NCBI RefSeq assembly: GCF_001696685.1
Contig: NZ_MBFG01000002.1
Coordinates: 56,064 to 120,063, forward strand
Length of the DNA: 64,000 nt
Reading direction: 5' to 3'
Origin: Nosocomiicoccus ampullae
GTDB lineage: Bacteria; Bacillota; Bacilli; Staphylococcales; Salinicoccaceae
Positions 10,096 through 20,361 of the stretch are shown piece by piece. The notes under the pieces were generated by a model. The model did not search any database, was not told where the DNA came from, and saw only the letters and a program-made list of their open reading frames with translations. Each line of letters starts with the position of its first letter. Position 1 is the first letter of the stretch. The position numbers and the translations under genes were made by a program.

Positions 10096-11100
10096 TTATA
10101 CAAGTATTTCTGATTGTTTATTGTCACGTAATTCCATGTCTCGTTTAAATTGTGTTAAAAGTTGAATGAGATCTCTTCGTGTTTCCACAGTATTAATTTG
10201 CCTGCGAACTTGTCCGCCACCTTTAACGTTTCGCAAATACCACGACGCATGTTTCCTCATTTCCATAATAGCAGTTTTCTCACCTTTTAAGTCGATTAAA
10301 CGATCCATATGTAGTGTGAGTACGTCGATTTTCTCATCTAAACTCGGTTCATCGAGTAATTCACCAGTTTCTAAATAATGAACGGTTCTGTATATAATCC
10401 AAGGATTCCCTTGTGCGGCACGGCCAATCATCACAGCATCAACACCTGTTTCGTCGAGCATCTTTTTAGCGAGTTCTGGAGTTGTAACGTCTCCATTACC
10501 AATTACTGGTATGTTCACCGCTTCTTTTACTTGTCGAATGACGTCCCAGTTCGCTTTTCCTTCGTACATTTGTACGCGTGTACGTCCGTGAATTGCGATT
10601 GCAGCAGCGCCCGCTCGTTCAGCGGCTTTCGCATTTTCAACTGCGTAGATGTGTTCTTCATCCCAACCGATACGCATTTTACAAGTGACAGGCTTTTCAA
10701 CCGCTTCTACAACAGCACTTACCATTTCGTATATCTTATCTGGATCGAGTAACCACCTCGCACCTGCTTCACAGCGGATGACCTTATTCACTGGGCATCC
10801 CATATTAATATCTATAATATCAGCGTTCGTATGTTTGTCGACATATTTTGCCGCTTCAACTAAAGTCTCTTTTTCACCACCGAATATTTGAAGTGACATT
10901 GGGTGCTCGGTCTCGTCCACCTCGAGCATTTTTAACGTGCGTTTATTGTTAGTGATCAGTGCTTTGTCGCTGATCATTTCAGCACATACCATTCCAGCAC
11001 CAAACTCTTTGACTGTCTTTCTAAACGCGACGTTGGAAATCCCTGCCATTGGCGCAAGTACAACGCGGTTTGGGATTTCTACATTCCCAATTTTAAACAT
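10096..11100 (-). CDS. dusB: tRNA-dihydrouridine synthase (DusB type)
   Basis: FMN enzyme that reduces uridines in the tRNA D-loop. The TIM barrel shows [13 protein letters not shown] near the N-terminus, INMGCPVNK with the catalytic Cys near residue 100, [11 protein letters not shown], and GNGDV...[14 protein letters not shown] near the phosphate-binding end. I place the start at the ATG at 11100, giving [14 protein letters not shown], as in B. subtilis; a GTG three codons upstream is less well spaced. The start lies inside folK (8-base overlap), pointing to coupled translation. Confidence 0.95.
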   Translation of the reverse strand: MFKIGNVEIPNRVVLAPMAGISNVAFRKTVKEFGAGMVCAEMISDKALITNNKRTLKMLEVDETEHPMSLQIFGGEKETLVEAAKYVDKHTNADIIDINMGCPVNKVIRCEAGARWLLDPDKIYEMVSAVVEAVEKPVTCKMRIGWDEEHIYAVENAKAAERAGAAAIAIHGRTRVQMYEGKANWDVIRQVKEAVNIPVIGNGDVTTPELAKKMLDETGVDAVMIGRAAQGNPWIIYRTVHYLETGELLDEPSLDEKIDVLTLHMDRLIDLKGEKTAIMEMRKHASWYLRNVKGGGQVRRQINTVETRRDLIQLLTQFKRDMELRDNKQSEILV

Positions 11101-11569
11101 CCGTATCACCGTTTAGTTCTTCTAACAGCTCTTTGACAGTTTTATTAAATGTCGGATGTACTGCATTCGGTGCGATTTCGTTGAACGGTTCTAACACGAA
11201 CTTGCGTAGATGCATTTCTTCGTGTGGGACGATTAAATTATCGATGTCGATTTCTAAATCTTCATACATGAGTACATCGATATCAATCACTCGAGGTCCC
11301 CATACTTCTTCACGTACGCGACCGAGTTGACTCTCTACATATAAACAAAACTCTAGTAGCTCGATCGGTTCAAGGTCTGTTTCAACTTCAACAACCATAT
11401 TTAAAAAATCTGGTTGATCAGTTTTACCATACGGTGCAGTCTCATATATAGATGATTGTTTCGTGACATCACAATCTTTTCCACTATCTAGTAATTGAAT
11501 CGCTCGATTTAAGTTTTCAAGGCGCTCTCCAATGTTTGCGCCTAGTCCGAGATACGCTTTAGCTTTCAT
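11093..11569 (-). CDS. folK: 6-hydroxymethyl-7,8-dihydropterin pyrophosphokinase
   Basis: Transfers pyrophosphate from ATP to hydroxymethyl-dihydropterin in folate synthesis. The 158 residues open with [12 protein letters not shown] and contain the HPPK signature ([22 protein letters not shown], about 92-113) and [14 protein letters not shown]. It overlaps folB by one base and dusB by a few, within folP-folB-folK. Confidence 0.97.
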   Translation of the reverse strand: MKAKAYLGLGANIGERLENLNRAIQLLDSGKDCDVTKQSSIYETAPYGKTDQPDFLNMVVEVETDLEPIELLEFCLYVESQLGRVREEVWGPRVIDIDVLMYEDLEIDIDNLIVPHEEMHLRKFVLEPFNEIAPNAVHPTFNKTVKELLEELNGDTDV

Positions 11570-11931
11570 TATTTAACCTCTCTATTTAACGTCACACTCA
11601 CATCTTTGTAGTTGCCATCGATTGGTGGACTCGGTTTTGTGATTGTAACCTCGATTTTCTTCACAACTGGATAGTCATTTGTTAGTTTCTCTATTATTTT
11701 ATGTCCTAGATGCTCGAGTAAGTTCACTGGTGGGCCCTGAATGATTGCTTCAACAGTTTCGTACACTTCTGCGTAGTTAATCGTGTCGTTCACGTCATCA
11801 GAAACGCAAGCTTCTGTTAAGTCTATATATAGCGACACATCGACGATAAAGTACTGCCCGATATCTCTTTCAGCTTGTAACACTCCGTGATAAGCATAAA
11901 GTCGAATGCCATTTACTCTTATAATATCCAT
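11569..11931 (-). CDS. folB: Dihydroneopterin aldolase
   Basis: Cleaves dihydroneopterin to hydroxymethyl-dihydropterin and glycolaldehyde, the step before FolK. The 120 residues show the family start IRVNGIRLYAYHGVLQAERDIGQ, with the active-site YGxHG-like segment, and a C-terminal ITKPSPPIDG motif. It directly follows folP (no gap) and overlaps folK by one base. Confidence 0.96.
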   Translation of the reverse strand: MDIIRVNGIRLYAYHGVLQAERDIGQYFIVDVSLYIDLTEACVSDDVNDTINYAEVYETVEAIIQGPPVNLLEHLGHKIIEKLTNDYPVVKKIEVTITKPSPPIDGNYKDVSVTLNREVK

Positions 11932-12720
11932 TTAATTCCCTCTTAACTTCATATAAACGTCACTAATATCGCGATTCATTTTTACATTGTGAACGCGTAC
12001 CGCGTCTACACCGTGATTTATACCGATAACAGTTGTTGCTGCAGTACCCGCATCGCGGTCTTTTGGTCCTCTATCGTCTTCGATAAGTTCTTTAATCATT
12101 CGTTTACGACTCGTTCCGAGTAGAACTTTATAGCCTAAATCGACGAGTTTGTGTAAGTTTTTCATCACTTTAATTTCTTCGTCTCGTGATTTTACAAATC
12201 CAACGCCTGGATCTAACCAGATGTTTTCATCTTTGATGTTATACTTCTTACAAAGTTCGACACTTTCTTTTAGCTCGGCAATCATAGCTTCGACGACGTC
12301 GTCGTATTTACCATGTTCGTTATTGTGCATTAAAATAATCGGCACGTTATATTCGCTGACGACTTCTAAGATCTTTTCATCGTACGTTCCACGCCACTGG
12401 TCGTTAATAATTGTAGCCCCTGCTTCAATACTCGCTTTTGCGACTTCACTACGAAACGTGTCGACTGAAATATCGACACCTAAATTTAATTCGTGAATCG
12501 CTTCAACGACTGGGACGACGCGACGTATTTCTTCTTCTATAGAAATCGGCGTATATCCTCCAGGACGTGTTGAATAGCCACCGACGTCGATAATATCAGC
12601 ACCATCTTTTACCATTTGTTTTGCATGCTCGACCGCATTGTCAAGCTGATGAAATTCTCCACCATCACTGAAAGAGTCCGGTGTCACATTTAATATCCCC
12701 ATAATTTGTAGTCGCTTCAC
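11932..12720 (-). CDS. folP: Dihydropteroate synthase
   Basis: Condenses hydroxymethyl-dihydropterin pyrophosphate with p-aminobenzoate; target of sulfonamides. The TIM barrel shows IMGILNVTPDSFSDGG at the N-terminus, GADIIDVGGYSTRPG, NDQWRG and GTSRKRMI. The longest open frame begins 36 codons earlier, but the family start MKRLQIMGILNV corresponds to the GTG at 12720, which has GAGG 9 nt upstream. The ATG three codons earlier abuts that GAGG with no space, so GTG is preferred. First gene of the fol operon. Confidence 0.95.
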   Translation of the reverse strand: MKRLQIMGILNVTPDSFSDGGEFHQLDNAVEHAKQMVKDGADIIDVGGYSTRPGGYTPISIEEEIRRVVPVVEAIHELNLGVDISVDTFRSEVAKASIEAGATIINDQWRGTYDEKILEVVSEYNVPIILMHNNEHGKYDDVVEAMIAELKESVELCKKYNIKDENIWLDPGVGFVKSRDEEIKVMKNLHKLVDLGYKVLLGTSRKRMIKELIEDDRGPKDRDAGTAATTVIGINHGVDAVRVHNVKMNRDISDVYMKLRGN

Positions 12721-12858
12721 TGTTATCATCCTCGATACATAGAATACAAGTATTATACCATTTTTCCATCGTCTTTTTAACTTATAAATTCCCGAGCTGT
12801 TTTCTATAATATAAGTAAGGGTATTCATATATTAACTATTAAATTGGAGGCGTTAAAC

Positions 12859-13872
12859 ATGTATGGGATTGCTGCAGATGAACCATTTAAACTAAGTGAA
12901 GGAAATAAGTTTTACAAAAATAATTTCGAAAAACCAAAACTAAACGATAAAGACGTATTTGTTAAAGTAAAATCGATTGGTATGAATCCGGTCGACACAA
13001 AAACACGTCAAACTGAAATTAAACACCCACCGAGAATACTCGGGTACGATGCGGTAGGTGTTGTTGAAGATATTGGAAGTGAAGTAACGAGCTATAAAAA
13101 AGGAGACGTCGTTTTTTACTCCGGTCGTGCAGATGTCGACGGCTCGAACGCAACACACCAAGTGATACATGAAGCGTATATCTCGCATGCACCTAAAAAC
13201 GTATCGCTTAATGAAGCGGCAGGCTTTCCACTCACTAGTCTTACTGCGTCAGAAACACTCTTTGAAGTGTTTAATATTAGTAAAAATAAGGAAGACAATA
13301 AAGGTAAATCCATTCTTATTATTAACGGTGCAGGTGGCGTTGGAAGTATGGCGACACACATTGCGAAACACTATGGCCTCAAAGTGATTACGACCGCATC
13401 AAAAAGTGAAACAAAAGAATGGTCAAAATCACTCGGTGCTGACATCGTGTTAAATCATAAGAACGATTTACGTGATGAATTTAAATCTCATAATATCGAA
13501 AACGTCGACTACGTATTTTGTACATTTGACACAGATTTATATTACGAAGTGATGATTGACCTCGTAAAACCACGCGGTCACATCGCAACAATTGTCGCAT
13601 TTAATGAAAAACAAGACTTAAACCTCTTAAAAGCAAAAAGCATTACATTTACACATGAATTTATGTTTACAAGAGCACTACAAGATCTTGATGATCAGTA
13701 TCAGTACCATAGATACTTAAGTGAAATTAGTCATCTTATTAGCGAAGGCGTTTATAAACCGACTGTCACAGAAGTCATGAAAGGACTGACTGCCGACAAT
13801 ATCTATAAAGCACACGAAAAATTAGAAAACCACGAAGTTCATGGAAAACTCGTTATAGAAGTTGAAGAGTAA
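12859..13872 (+). CDS. Zinc-type alcohol dehydrogenase-like oxidoreductase (MDR superfamily)
   Basis: NAD(P)H-dependent oxidoreductase of the medium-chain dehydrogenase/quinone reductase group; the substrate is unknown. It has the GroES-like N-terminal domain (KVKSIGMNPVDTKTR, about 35-50) and the Rossmann motif NGAGGVGSMATHIAK near 155. No catalytic zinc ligands are evident, as in quinone reductase relatives. The start is ATG 12859, 8 nt after GGAGG; an upstream TTG overlaps that site. It stands between folP and cysK, which are neighbours in Staphylococcus, so it belongs to an accessory insertion. Confidence 0.88.
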   Translation: MYGIAADEPFKLSEGNKFYKNNFEKPKLNDKDVFVKVKSIGMNPVDTKTRQTEIKHPPRILGYDAVGVVEDIGSEVTSYKKGDVVFYSGRADVDGSNATHQVIHEAYISHAPKNVSLNEAAGFPLTSLTASETLFEVFNISKNKEDNKGKSILIINGAGGVGSMATHIAKHYGLKVITTASKSETKEWSKSLGADIVLNHKNDLRDEFKSHNIENVDYVFCTFDTDLYYEVMIDLVKPRGHIATIVAFNEKQDLNLLKAKSITFTHEFMFTRALQDLDDQYQYHRYLSEISHLISEGVYKPTVTEVMKGLTADNIYKAHEKLENHEVHGKLVIEVEE

Positions 13873-13916
13873 GAGTATAAGCATGTTTAAAAAATTATAA
13901 ATTTGGAGTGATTACT

Positions 13917-14609
13917 ATGTCACAATTTACTCAAGCACAAAATATAACTGAATTAGATAAAAAAATTAACGCTTATGTCACGCGTGGATATGAACCGAAT
14001 GAATTAACTGTATTTACCGCTCACCCAGTTCCCGAACTTTTACACAAATATAGTGGACTAAACGAAGCGATTATCACCGATGAAACAACAGATGCTTCTG
14101 TTTTTAAAGATTTTACCGATGAAGAACTCATCGAGGTTTCAAATTCACTCGATCAAGGCGAGTATTTGTTATTCATCTTTAATGAAGATGATAAAAATAA
14201 ACAAGAAGCACCTGGAAAATTTGAACTACATGAAGAACAACTCGTCGCGAATAAACATACTGTTGACGCAGGCGAAGTAAATGTTAGAAAACGTGTAAAA
14301 ACACGTGAAGAAGAAGTCGATGTACCGATTCAAAAAGATTCCGTCACTATCGAACGTCATAAGTTTGAAGAAGAGCCGTTATTATCAGAATACAATAACG
14401 CTGAAGACACTGACGACATCAACGTTACGCGTATACCAGTGACTCGAGAGCGTATTCGTATTATTAAAGAGCAAGTCGTTTCCGAAGAAATTGTTATTCG
14501 AAAAGAAGTTACAGAAGAAGTAAAACATATTAAAGACACCGTCCAATACGATGACATTGAAGTCGATAAGACTGGTGATAATTTAAATGTAACAGAGAGA
14601 GAAAAATAA
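13917..14609 (+). CDS. YsnF/AvaK (DUF2382) domain stress protein
   Basis: Probable general stress protein of unknown biochemical role. An N-terminal region (about 1-95) resembles the YflT-like general stress fold (TQAQNITELDKKINAYVTRGY). A C-terminal DUF2382 domain contains paired repeats of the type REEEVDVPIQKDSVTIER and EEIVIRKEVTEEVKHIKDTVQ. The ATG at 13917 follows GGAG by 8 nt; an upstream GTG overlaps the site. It follows the oxidoreductase by 44 bases and shares a terminator region with the convergent surface-protein gene. Confidence 0.85.
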   Translation: MSQFTQAQNITELDKKINAYVTRGYEPNELTVFTAHPVPELLHKYSGLNEAIITDETTDASVFKDFTDEELIEVSNSLDQGEYLLFIFNEDDKNKQEAPGKFELHEEQLVANKHTVDAGEVNVRKRVKTREEEVDVPIQKDSVTIERHKFEEEPLLSEYNNAEDTDDINVTRIPVTRERIRIIKEQVVSEEIVIRKEVTEEVKHIKDTVQYDDIEVDKTGDNLNVTEREK

Positions 14610-14611
14610 GC

Positions 14612-14652
14612 ACAAAAAACCCAGTAGCAATTTGAGCTACTGGGTTATTTTT
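14612..14652. terminator. Bidirectional terminator between the YsnF-like gene and the surface protein gene
   Basis: Stem AACCCAGTAGC / GCTACTGGGTT with flanking A and T runs between two convergent genes. Confidence 0.85.
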
Positions 14653-14670
14653 ATATCTAAAGATTAACCT

Positions 14671-17600
14671 TTAGTCCTCTTTACGTCTTCTAGTTCCTGC
14701 AAGCATTGAAGTACCAATTAACAGAACTGCAGTAGCACTTAATGCATTACTATCATTAGCCTCACCAGTGTTAGGTAAAACACTATTCTTCTGTACTTTA
14801 GGTAAATATTTAGCTGATTTTAATTTAGCAACGTCAGACTGGTTGTCGTCACTTAAATCAGTGTCTTCAGATTCAACAGAAGCCTCTTCTTCATCTTCAA
14901 CTTGATCAGATTCCTCTGAATCTTCAACCACTTTGTCGTCTTCTGACACGTTATCATTTGACCCCTCTGAATCTTCAACAACTGTGTTGCCTTCTGACTC
15001 ATTAGCATCTGATACTTCCGACGTTTCAACGACTAGGCCGCCCTTACCGTCTTTGCCATCTTTACCATCTTTTCCGTCTTTGCCGTCTTTACCGTCTTGG
15101 CCGTCTTTGCCGTCCTTACCGTCCTTGCCATCTTTACCGTCTTGACCGTCCTTGCCATCTTTACCGTCTTGGCCATCTTTTCCGTCTTGACCGTCCTTAC
15201 CATCTTTACCATCTAGGCCATCTTTACCGTCTTGACCATCTAGGCCGTCTTGCCCGTCCTTGCCATCTTTACCGTCTTGGCCATCCTTACCGTCCTTGCC
15301 GTCTTTACCGTCTTGGCCGTCCTTACCGTCCTGGCCGTCATTACCGTCCTTACCGTCCTTGCCATCTTTACCGTCTTTACCATCTTTACCGTCTTGGCCA
15401 TCTTTACCGTCTTGGCCGTCCTTGCCATCTTTACCGTCTTTTCCGTCTTTTCCGTCTTTACCGTCTTGGCCGTCTTTGCCGTCTTTTCCGTCTTTTCCGT
15501 CTTTACCGTCTTTACCGTCCGGTATAAATAACTCTTCGACACTACCTTCAACGACATTACCTAAATGATCTTCGAGCCACACTGTTACTAATGTGCCCGT
15601 TCTTCCATCACGTTCTACTGGCTCATGCTTAACACGGAGTGAGTCACCTTTTGGTCCTGGCTTTCTGTTATCAACCGTTAATGATAATGGTTCTCCATCA
15701 GCATATTCAGCAACAAGTTGGTAAGTACCATCTTCATTTTCATTTACTTCAACTTTCTCTACACCTGGTAAATTGTATTCAATTAACGCATCAACAGCTT
15801 CTTTAAGAACTTGTCGAGAAACTTCTTTAAAGTAATTATTTAGGAACTCTTCATGGTTATCCCCTGTAAAGTCTGGAGATACATTTGGATCTACTTCATA
15901 AAGTACTCTAACGCGTCCTTCTTTACCTTCTGTTACTAATACGACTGTTCCTTCTTTAAGTTCCTTGTTTTCACGAGCAACCACATTGAAGTCTAAGATT
16001 TCTTCAGAGAAGCTATATACAGGCTTAACTTCCTCAACAACTTGGACTAACCCTAAATCGACACTTAAGTTATCCTCACCTTTTAATGTCACTACTTTTT
16101 TAGAAGATTCATTTTCTAATAAAGTGAATTTTTCAGGGACAATAAACTCAACAGTATACTCTCCTTCGTATAGATCATAAAATCCATACTGACCATCTGA
16201 ATCTGTTACAGTCGTTTGAACTGTGCGACCACTCGCATCTTTTAGAAGTACTTGGATACCTGCAAGTCCTTCTTCATCTGCATCTTTTTGGCCATTGTTA
16301 TTTGCATCTAACCATACATTACTACCAATTGTGAATCTTTCTTCTTCAGCATATAATGGTAAACCTAGATTTAGAACATCTTTTCCATCAACAACTACAG
16401 TATTCACAAAGTCCACTACACCTGGACGGGATAATTCGTATTTGTCACCATCTGGGTTTTCAAATGTTAACGTATACGTACCATTCGCAACGTTTTCAAA
16501 GACATAATTACCGTTAGAATCTGTTACAGTTTCCATCACACCATTTTCTGATGATAATGTAACTTTCACACCCTCAAGGCCTGGTTCACCTGGATTTTTA
16601 CGACCATTTCTGTTTCTATCTAACCAAACAGAAGATTTCACTGTAAATACCTCGAGTACTTGAGGCTCTTCACCTTCACCGACTGCTTCAGGCGTTAAAT
16701 TATCAAGAGAAACGTCAAATTTAAATCCATCTGGATTCGGTTCAATAACGACTCCATCGTTTTCTTTCACTTCTAGAGTTGTGAAAACCTTTAAGTCTTT
16801 TAATTCTTTGCCATCAGATGCTGATACTACTGCGTTAACAACATAACGTTCATATTTTTGAACTGGAATTTTATCTGATAATAAAACGACTTCACCATCT
16901 TTAACGATGTAGTCTACACCCTTCACAAGTTCGATTTTTGTAAATTTATCTGTATCATCTAGCGGTGGCGTATAGTTATGATAAATTGCATCTAATCTTG
17001 TACTTTTATTTAATTTTTTAGGATCATTAAATTTATACAGCTCGAGCACAACATTGTCTAAGTCGATGTTTTCTCCATAAACTTTAAAATCTGGACCTTC
17101 GTTCCCAAACAATCTATTTTGTCTGTCATACTTGGCAAGTGGATTAAGATATGTTGTCAATGTTACTTGTTTTTTATCAGTTTCAACATAACGAACACCT
17201 GTCTCGATATACTTATAGACTACTTTGCCATTTTCCATATTACCATCTTTAGCTAGAGCTTCTTTTACACCGTAGTTTACTACGACTTCTTGTTGAAGTT
17301 TCTCACCTGCAAAGTCTAAGTCTAATAGATATGATTGGCCATCCTCAGTTTTATGTGCAGTATTCACTGTAGCGACAAACTTTAATAAACCTCTCACATT
17401 ACTGTATCTTTCAACGTAATCTGTAAACGTGTACACAACTTTGTTTTCTAATTCATTATATTCTCCAAATGCTATAACTTCTCCATTTGAAGATGAAAGA
17501 TGTTGTGGACGCACGACTTTATTAAGTCCTCCTGGCCTAAAGTATTGACCCCAGTCAAATGTAAATTGTCCACCTTTTTTCACTGAATTATCGACATAAA

Positions 17601-18435
17601 AGTTACCACTAATTTCTAGATAGTCAAATTTATTAGGTGATAATTCATCTGCATTTTCAGATTCTGAACCTTTTACAATTTTAGCTTCTAAATTATTAAT
17701 TGTTACTTTATCGTCTACTTGTTCTGTTTCAACTTCACCATTATTTTTAGTGACATCATTCACTGTGTTAGTTGCAGTATTTGGACGTTGAAGCGAAGTT
17801 TGGATATTAACGTTGACGAGAACTTCTTGTTCAGTTCCGTTTGGAAGTTTAACTTTAACAGTAACTTTTGAACCATTCGCAACTGGTAGTTCAGTGACAT
17901 CTTCATTCACTGTCGTTCCTTCTGGTAAATCCAATGCGTTAAGAATATCTTCAGACTTTAAATCTTGACCTTCTTCAAGACTTACTTCTACTTGTAGTGT
18001 TTCCTCTGGAAGATTTTTCTCTACAAAACCGCTTTCAATAATTTTGTTTTCTAGTTGTACTTCAGGTTGTTCTAATTGCTCAACATCTTCTTTAACTTCT
18101 AAAACATCTCGTTTATAATTTTCTTCTTGATCTATGTATTCTGTTTCATTGACATCTGCTTCTTCTACTTCATTTAAGTTGCTGTCATCAAGTAGTGGAT
18201 CTAGATTTTCTTCGGGTAATGATACATCCTGAGACTCTTCATTATGTAACTCTAAATCGTTAGATACCTTTTCATCGTTAAAATTGTTTGCGTTTTCATT
18301 ATCGAGTTCACTTGCTTCGGCATTATGACCAAACATCAACATTGAACCAATTAAAATCGATCCTGCACCTACTGTAAATTTCCTGATTGAATACTTGTTT
18401 AAACGATTGGGTAAAAAATCATGTCTTTTTTTCAT
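14671..18435 (-). CDS. YSIRK/LPXTG cell-wall-anchored protein with Sdr-type B domains and a collagen-like GKD repeat
   Basis: Surface protein of 1254 residues, probably adhesin-like. In order: YSIRK signal peptide (YSIRKF at 15-20, hydrophobic stretch to about 42), an acidic region to about 150, an A-like region, two SdrD B-like domains ([20 protein letters not shown] near 600-670 and [20 protein letters not shown] near 700-790, each with a Ca-binding-like DxNxNGxxD), about 52 Gly-x-Asp triplets (about 973-1129), an acidic Ser/Glu linker, LPNTG at 1220-1224, a membrane helix and the basic tail TRRRKED. AAGGAG precedes the ATG. It sits between folP and cysK, an accessory position. Ligand unknown. 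Confidence 0.95.
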   Translation of the reverse strand: MKKRHDFLPNRLNKYSIRKFTVGAGSILIGSMLMFGHNAEASELDNENANNFNDEKVSNDLELHNEESQDVSLPEENLDPLLDDSNLNEVEEADVNETEYIDQEENYKRDVLEVKEDVEQLEQPEVQLENKIIESGFVEKNLPEETLQVEVSLEEGQDLKSEDILNALDLPEGTTVNEDVTELPVANGSKVTVKVKLPNGTEQEVLVNVNIQTSLQRPNTATNTVNDVTKNNGEVETEQVDDKVTINNLEAKIVKGSESENADELSPNKFDYLEISGNFYVDNSVKKGGQFTFDWGQYFRPGGLNKVVRPQHLSSSNGEVIAFGEYNELENKVVYTFTDYVERYSNVRGLLKFVATVNTAHKTEDGQSYLLDLDFAGEKLQQEVVVNYGVKEALAKDGNMENGKVVYKYIETGVRYVETDKKQVTLTTYLNPLAKYDRQNRLFGNEGPDFKVYGENIDLDNVVLELYKFNDPKKLNKSTRLDAIYHNYTPPLDDTDKFTKIELVKGVDYIVKDGEVVLLSDKIPVQKYERYVVNAVVSASDGKELKDLKVFTTLEVKENDGVVIEPNPDGFKFDVSLDNLTPEAVGEGEEPQVLEVFTVKSSVWLDRNRNGRKNPGEPGLEGVKVTLSSENGVMETVTDSNGNYVFENVANGTYTLTFENPDGDKYELSRPGVVDFVNTVVVDGKDVLNLGLPLYAEEERFTIGSNVWLDANNNGQKDADEEGLAGIQVLLKDASGRTVQTTVTDSDGQYGFYDLYEGEYTVEFIVPEKFTLLENESSKKVVTLKGEDNLSVDLGLVQVVEEVKPVYSFSEEILDFNVVARENKELKEGTVVLVTEGKEGRVRVLYEVDPNVSPDFTGDNHEEFLNNYFKEVSRQVLKEAVDALIEYNLPGVEKVEVNENEDGTYQLVAEYADGEPLSLTVDNRKPGPKGDSLRVKHEPVERDGRTGTLVTVWLEDHLGNVVEGSVEELFIPDGKDGKDGKDGKDGKDGQDGKDGKDGKDGKDGKDGQDGKDGQDGKDGKDGKDGKDGKDGNDGQDGKDGQDGKDGKDGKDGQDGKDGKDGQDGLDGQDGKDGLDGKDGKDGQDGKDGQDGKDGKDGQDGKDGKDGKDGKDGQDGKDGKDGKDGKDGKDGKGGLVVETSEVSDANESEGNTVVEDSEGSNDNVSEDDKVVEDSEESDQVEDEEEASVESEDTDLSDDNQSDVAKLKSAKYLPKVQKNSVLPNTGEANDSNALSATAVLLIGTSMLAGTRRRKED
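15046..15516 (-). repeat. Triplet repeat coding for (Gly-Lys/Gln/Asn/Leu-Asp)n
   Basis: About 52 consecutive 9-bp units encode Gly-Lys-Asp, with Gln in about one in four, two Leu and one Asn in the variable position. Codons vary between units (AAG/AAA, GGT/GGC/GGA), so it is an amino-acid-level repeat with partial DNA-level periodicity. It is prone to slippage and length change. Confidence 0.95.
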
Positions 18436-18654
18436 TGGCTATCTCCTTAATATGTTGTTGTACGTTTGTGCTTTTGTAATTGCCACGACATGCCCTGAAA
18501 TAGAGCTTTTATTTTACAATAACTTAATTTCTCTTGATGTCTATCATTCCCCCCTAAATGTCAAATTACATTTAGTATACAATAAGTCACAATAAAATAC
18601 TGTCTGAAAATTATGTTTTTTTATATGTATGAGATATTTAGTAAATTTAAAATG

Positions 18655-18687
18655 AAAAAACACACTTAAACTTTTGTTTAAGTGTGC
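18655..18687 (-). terminator. Terminator of cysK
   Basis: An 11-bp perfect stem (CACACTTAAAC / GTTTAAGTGTG) with a 4-nt loop and a T run on the minus strand, just after the cysK stop. The rest of the 260-bp gap to the surface-protein gene is AT-rich and should hold that gene's promoter; I could not fix the -35/-10. Confidence 0.85.
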
Positions 18688-18696
18688 TAATCTACA

Positions 18697-19632
18697 TTAT
18701 TCAAAATCAAATAGTGGAGTTGAAAGATATCTTTCACCGTTTGATGGTAATACAGTTACAACCGTTTTCCCTTTACCTAATTTTTTCGCTTCTTCAAGTG
18801 CTGCATATATTGCTGCTCCAGATGAAATACCTCCGAGTATTCCTTCTTCTTTTGCTAATTTTCTAGCATATTCGAATGCTGTTTCATTCTCTACTGTAAC
18901 GACACCGTCATAAATTTCTGTGTCTAATGTGTCTGGTACAAATCCTGCACCGAGTCCTTGTAATTTGTGTGGACTTGCTTCTCCACCTGATAATACCGGT
19001 GAATCTGCAGGTTCTAACGCGTAAACTTTTGTGTCTCTGTTATGCTCTTTTAATACGTGTCCAACACCAGTTACTGTTCCACCTGTTCCAACACCCGCAA
19101 TAAATGCATCGATCGTAAACCCTGCACTTTTCGCTTGTTCTACAAGTTCTGGTCCTGTTGTGTTTTCATGGATTTTAGGGTTTGCTGGGTTTTCGAATTG
19201 TTGTGGCATGAAGTAACCATCTTTTTCAGCAAGTTCATTCGCTTTAGCAATTGCGCCTTTCATCCCTTCGGCACCTGGAGTAAGCACTAATTCTGCTCCG
19301 TATGCTTTTAGTAAATTACGACGTTCTTTACTCATCGTGTCAGGCATCACTAAAACTGCTTTGTACCCTTTACTCGCAGCAACCATCGCAAGACCAATTC
19401 CAGTGTTTCCACTTGTTGGCTCTACAATTGTTGTATCCTTCGTTAATTTTCCTGCTTCTTCAGCAGCTTCAATCATCGCAAAAGCGATACGATCTTTTAC
19501 CGATGAACCAGGGTTCATGAATTCTAGTTTGACGTAAACATCCGCCATATTATCATCTGTTAATCTGTTTAACTTTACGAGTGGCGTATTACCAATCGTT
19601 TCAGTAATATTATTAAATACTTTGTTAGACAT
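18697..19632 (-). CDS. cysK: Cysteine synthase (O-acetylserine sulfhydrylase)
   Basis: PLP enzyme that makes cysteine from O-acetylserine and sulfide. The 311 residues show [16 protein letters not shown], the PLP lysine in [12 protein letters not shown] (about 35-46), [12 protein letters not shown], and the phosphate loop [12 protein letters not shown]. The start is the ATG at 19632 behind AGGAGG; the open frame runs 23 codons further but without a ribosome site. It lies between the surface-protein gene and hslO, with a 730-bp repeat-bearing gap upstream. Confidence 0.97.
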   Translation of the reverse strand: MSNKVFNNITETIGNTPLVKLNRLTDDNMADVYVKLEFMNPGSSVKDRIAFAMIEAAEEAGKLTKDTTIVEPTSGNTGIGLAMVAASKGYKAVLVMPDTMSKERRNLLKAYGAELVLTPGAEGMKGAIAKANELAEKDGYFMPQQFENPANPKIHENTTGPELVEQAKSAGFTIDAFIAGVGTGGTVTGVGHVLKEHNRDTKVYALEPADSPVLSGGEASPHKLQGLGAGFVPDTLDTEIYDGVVTVENETAFEYARKLAKEEGILGGISSGAAIYAALEEAKKLGKGKTVVTVLPSNGERYLSTPLFDFE

Positions 19633-19789
19633 AAAATGTCCTCCTATTTTTATTTCATAGTAAGTAACTATGAATATAACACGGTAGGGATAGAATTGCA
19701 AATGTGATGCTTAGTTATGGTAGGATTTACTGGAAATTACTGGTGGATTGGATTTTTCATCTTATAAAGTTTAATAATACACTTTTGCG

Positions 19790-19970
19790 TGGTTGTATTT
19801 AACAAAAATTTTCGGGTTTTGTTAGATATCCGGATTTATTTAACATATTTCGCCCGTGGCGATCACTTTTTGTTAAATATATTTTTTTATCTAACAAAAA
19901 CGGTGCTGAATCCCGGGAATTTGTTAATTATCTCGATATATCTAACAGATTCAGTAATTATCTGTTAAAT
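19790..19970 (-). repeat. TGTTA/TAACA palindrome repeat, unit A1
   Basis: One unit of an intergenic repeat family also found near 39.9 and 46.6-47.4 kb. It has three palindromes, each a TGTTA box and a TAACA box about 20-25 bp apart around an AT-rich or CCGG centre, separated by GC-richer spacers. Read on the minus strand, the spacer AAAAAGTGATCGCC and the following CGAAATATGTTAAATA match the 276-bp units, so this copy is in the opposite orientation. No coding potential. Confidence 0.8.
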
Positions 19971-20028
19971 AACCACATCGCTAGCGAGACGGAAGGCCCG
20001 TTCAGTTCTTAAAAGTGTAATAACGCTC

Positions 20029-20205
20029 TTTATCAAAATTTTATTTAACAAAAATATCCGTATATTGTTAGATATCTGATTTTATTTAACATATTTCGCC
20101 CGTGGCGATCACTTTTTGTTAAATATATTGTTTTATCTAACAAAAACGGCGCTGAATCCCGAGTATTTGTTAATTATCTCGATATATCTAACAGATTCGA
20201 AGAAT
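20029..20205 (-). repeat. TGTTA/TAACA palindrome repeat, unit A2
   Basis: Second copy of unit A1, 246 bp further on, with the same order of three palindromes and nearly identical spacers (TTTCGCCCGTGGCGATCAC and CGGCGCTGAATCCCG). The interval between A1 and A2 (about 19971-20028) is unrelated sequence. The gap between cysK and hslO holds no gene that I can support. Confidence 0.8.
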
Positions 20206-20234
20206 TTTTGTAAATTAAAACACAGCACAGCACA

Positions 20235-20276
20235 AAAAATCGCCCGGAAACACGAATCTGTTCGTATTTTCGGGCG
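20235..20276 (-). terminator. Terminator-like hairpin downstream of hslO
   Basis: On the minus strand CGCCCGAAAATACGA pairs imperfectly with TCGTGTTTCCGGGCG and is followed by ATTTTTTG. It lies about 90 bp after the hslO stop. Confidence 0.65.
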
Positions 20277-20361
20277 TCACACAAATTACACACCGCGGTA
20301 GATGAACTACCTCATCCCGCACTATTCGAGGCAAAACCGGATATTCTCCGGCACGGCAATT

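Noticed and set aside
14933-15568. Open frames antisense to the surface protein rich in Pro-Ser-Leu
   Set aside because: They are shadows of the Gly-Lys-Asp repeat, kept open by its periodicity.
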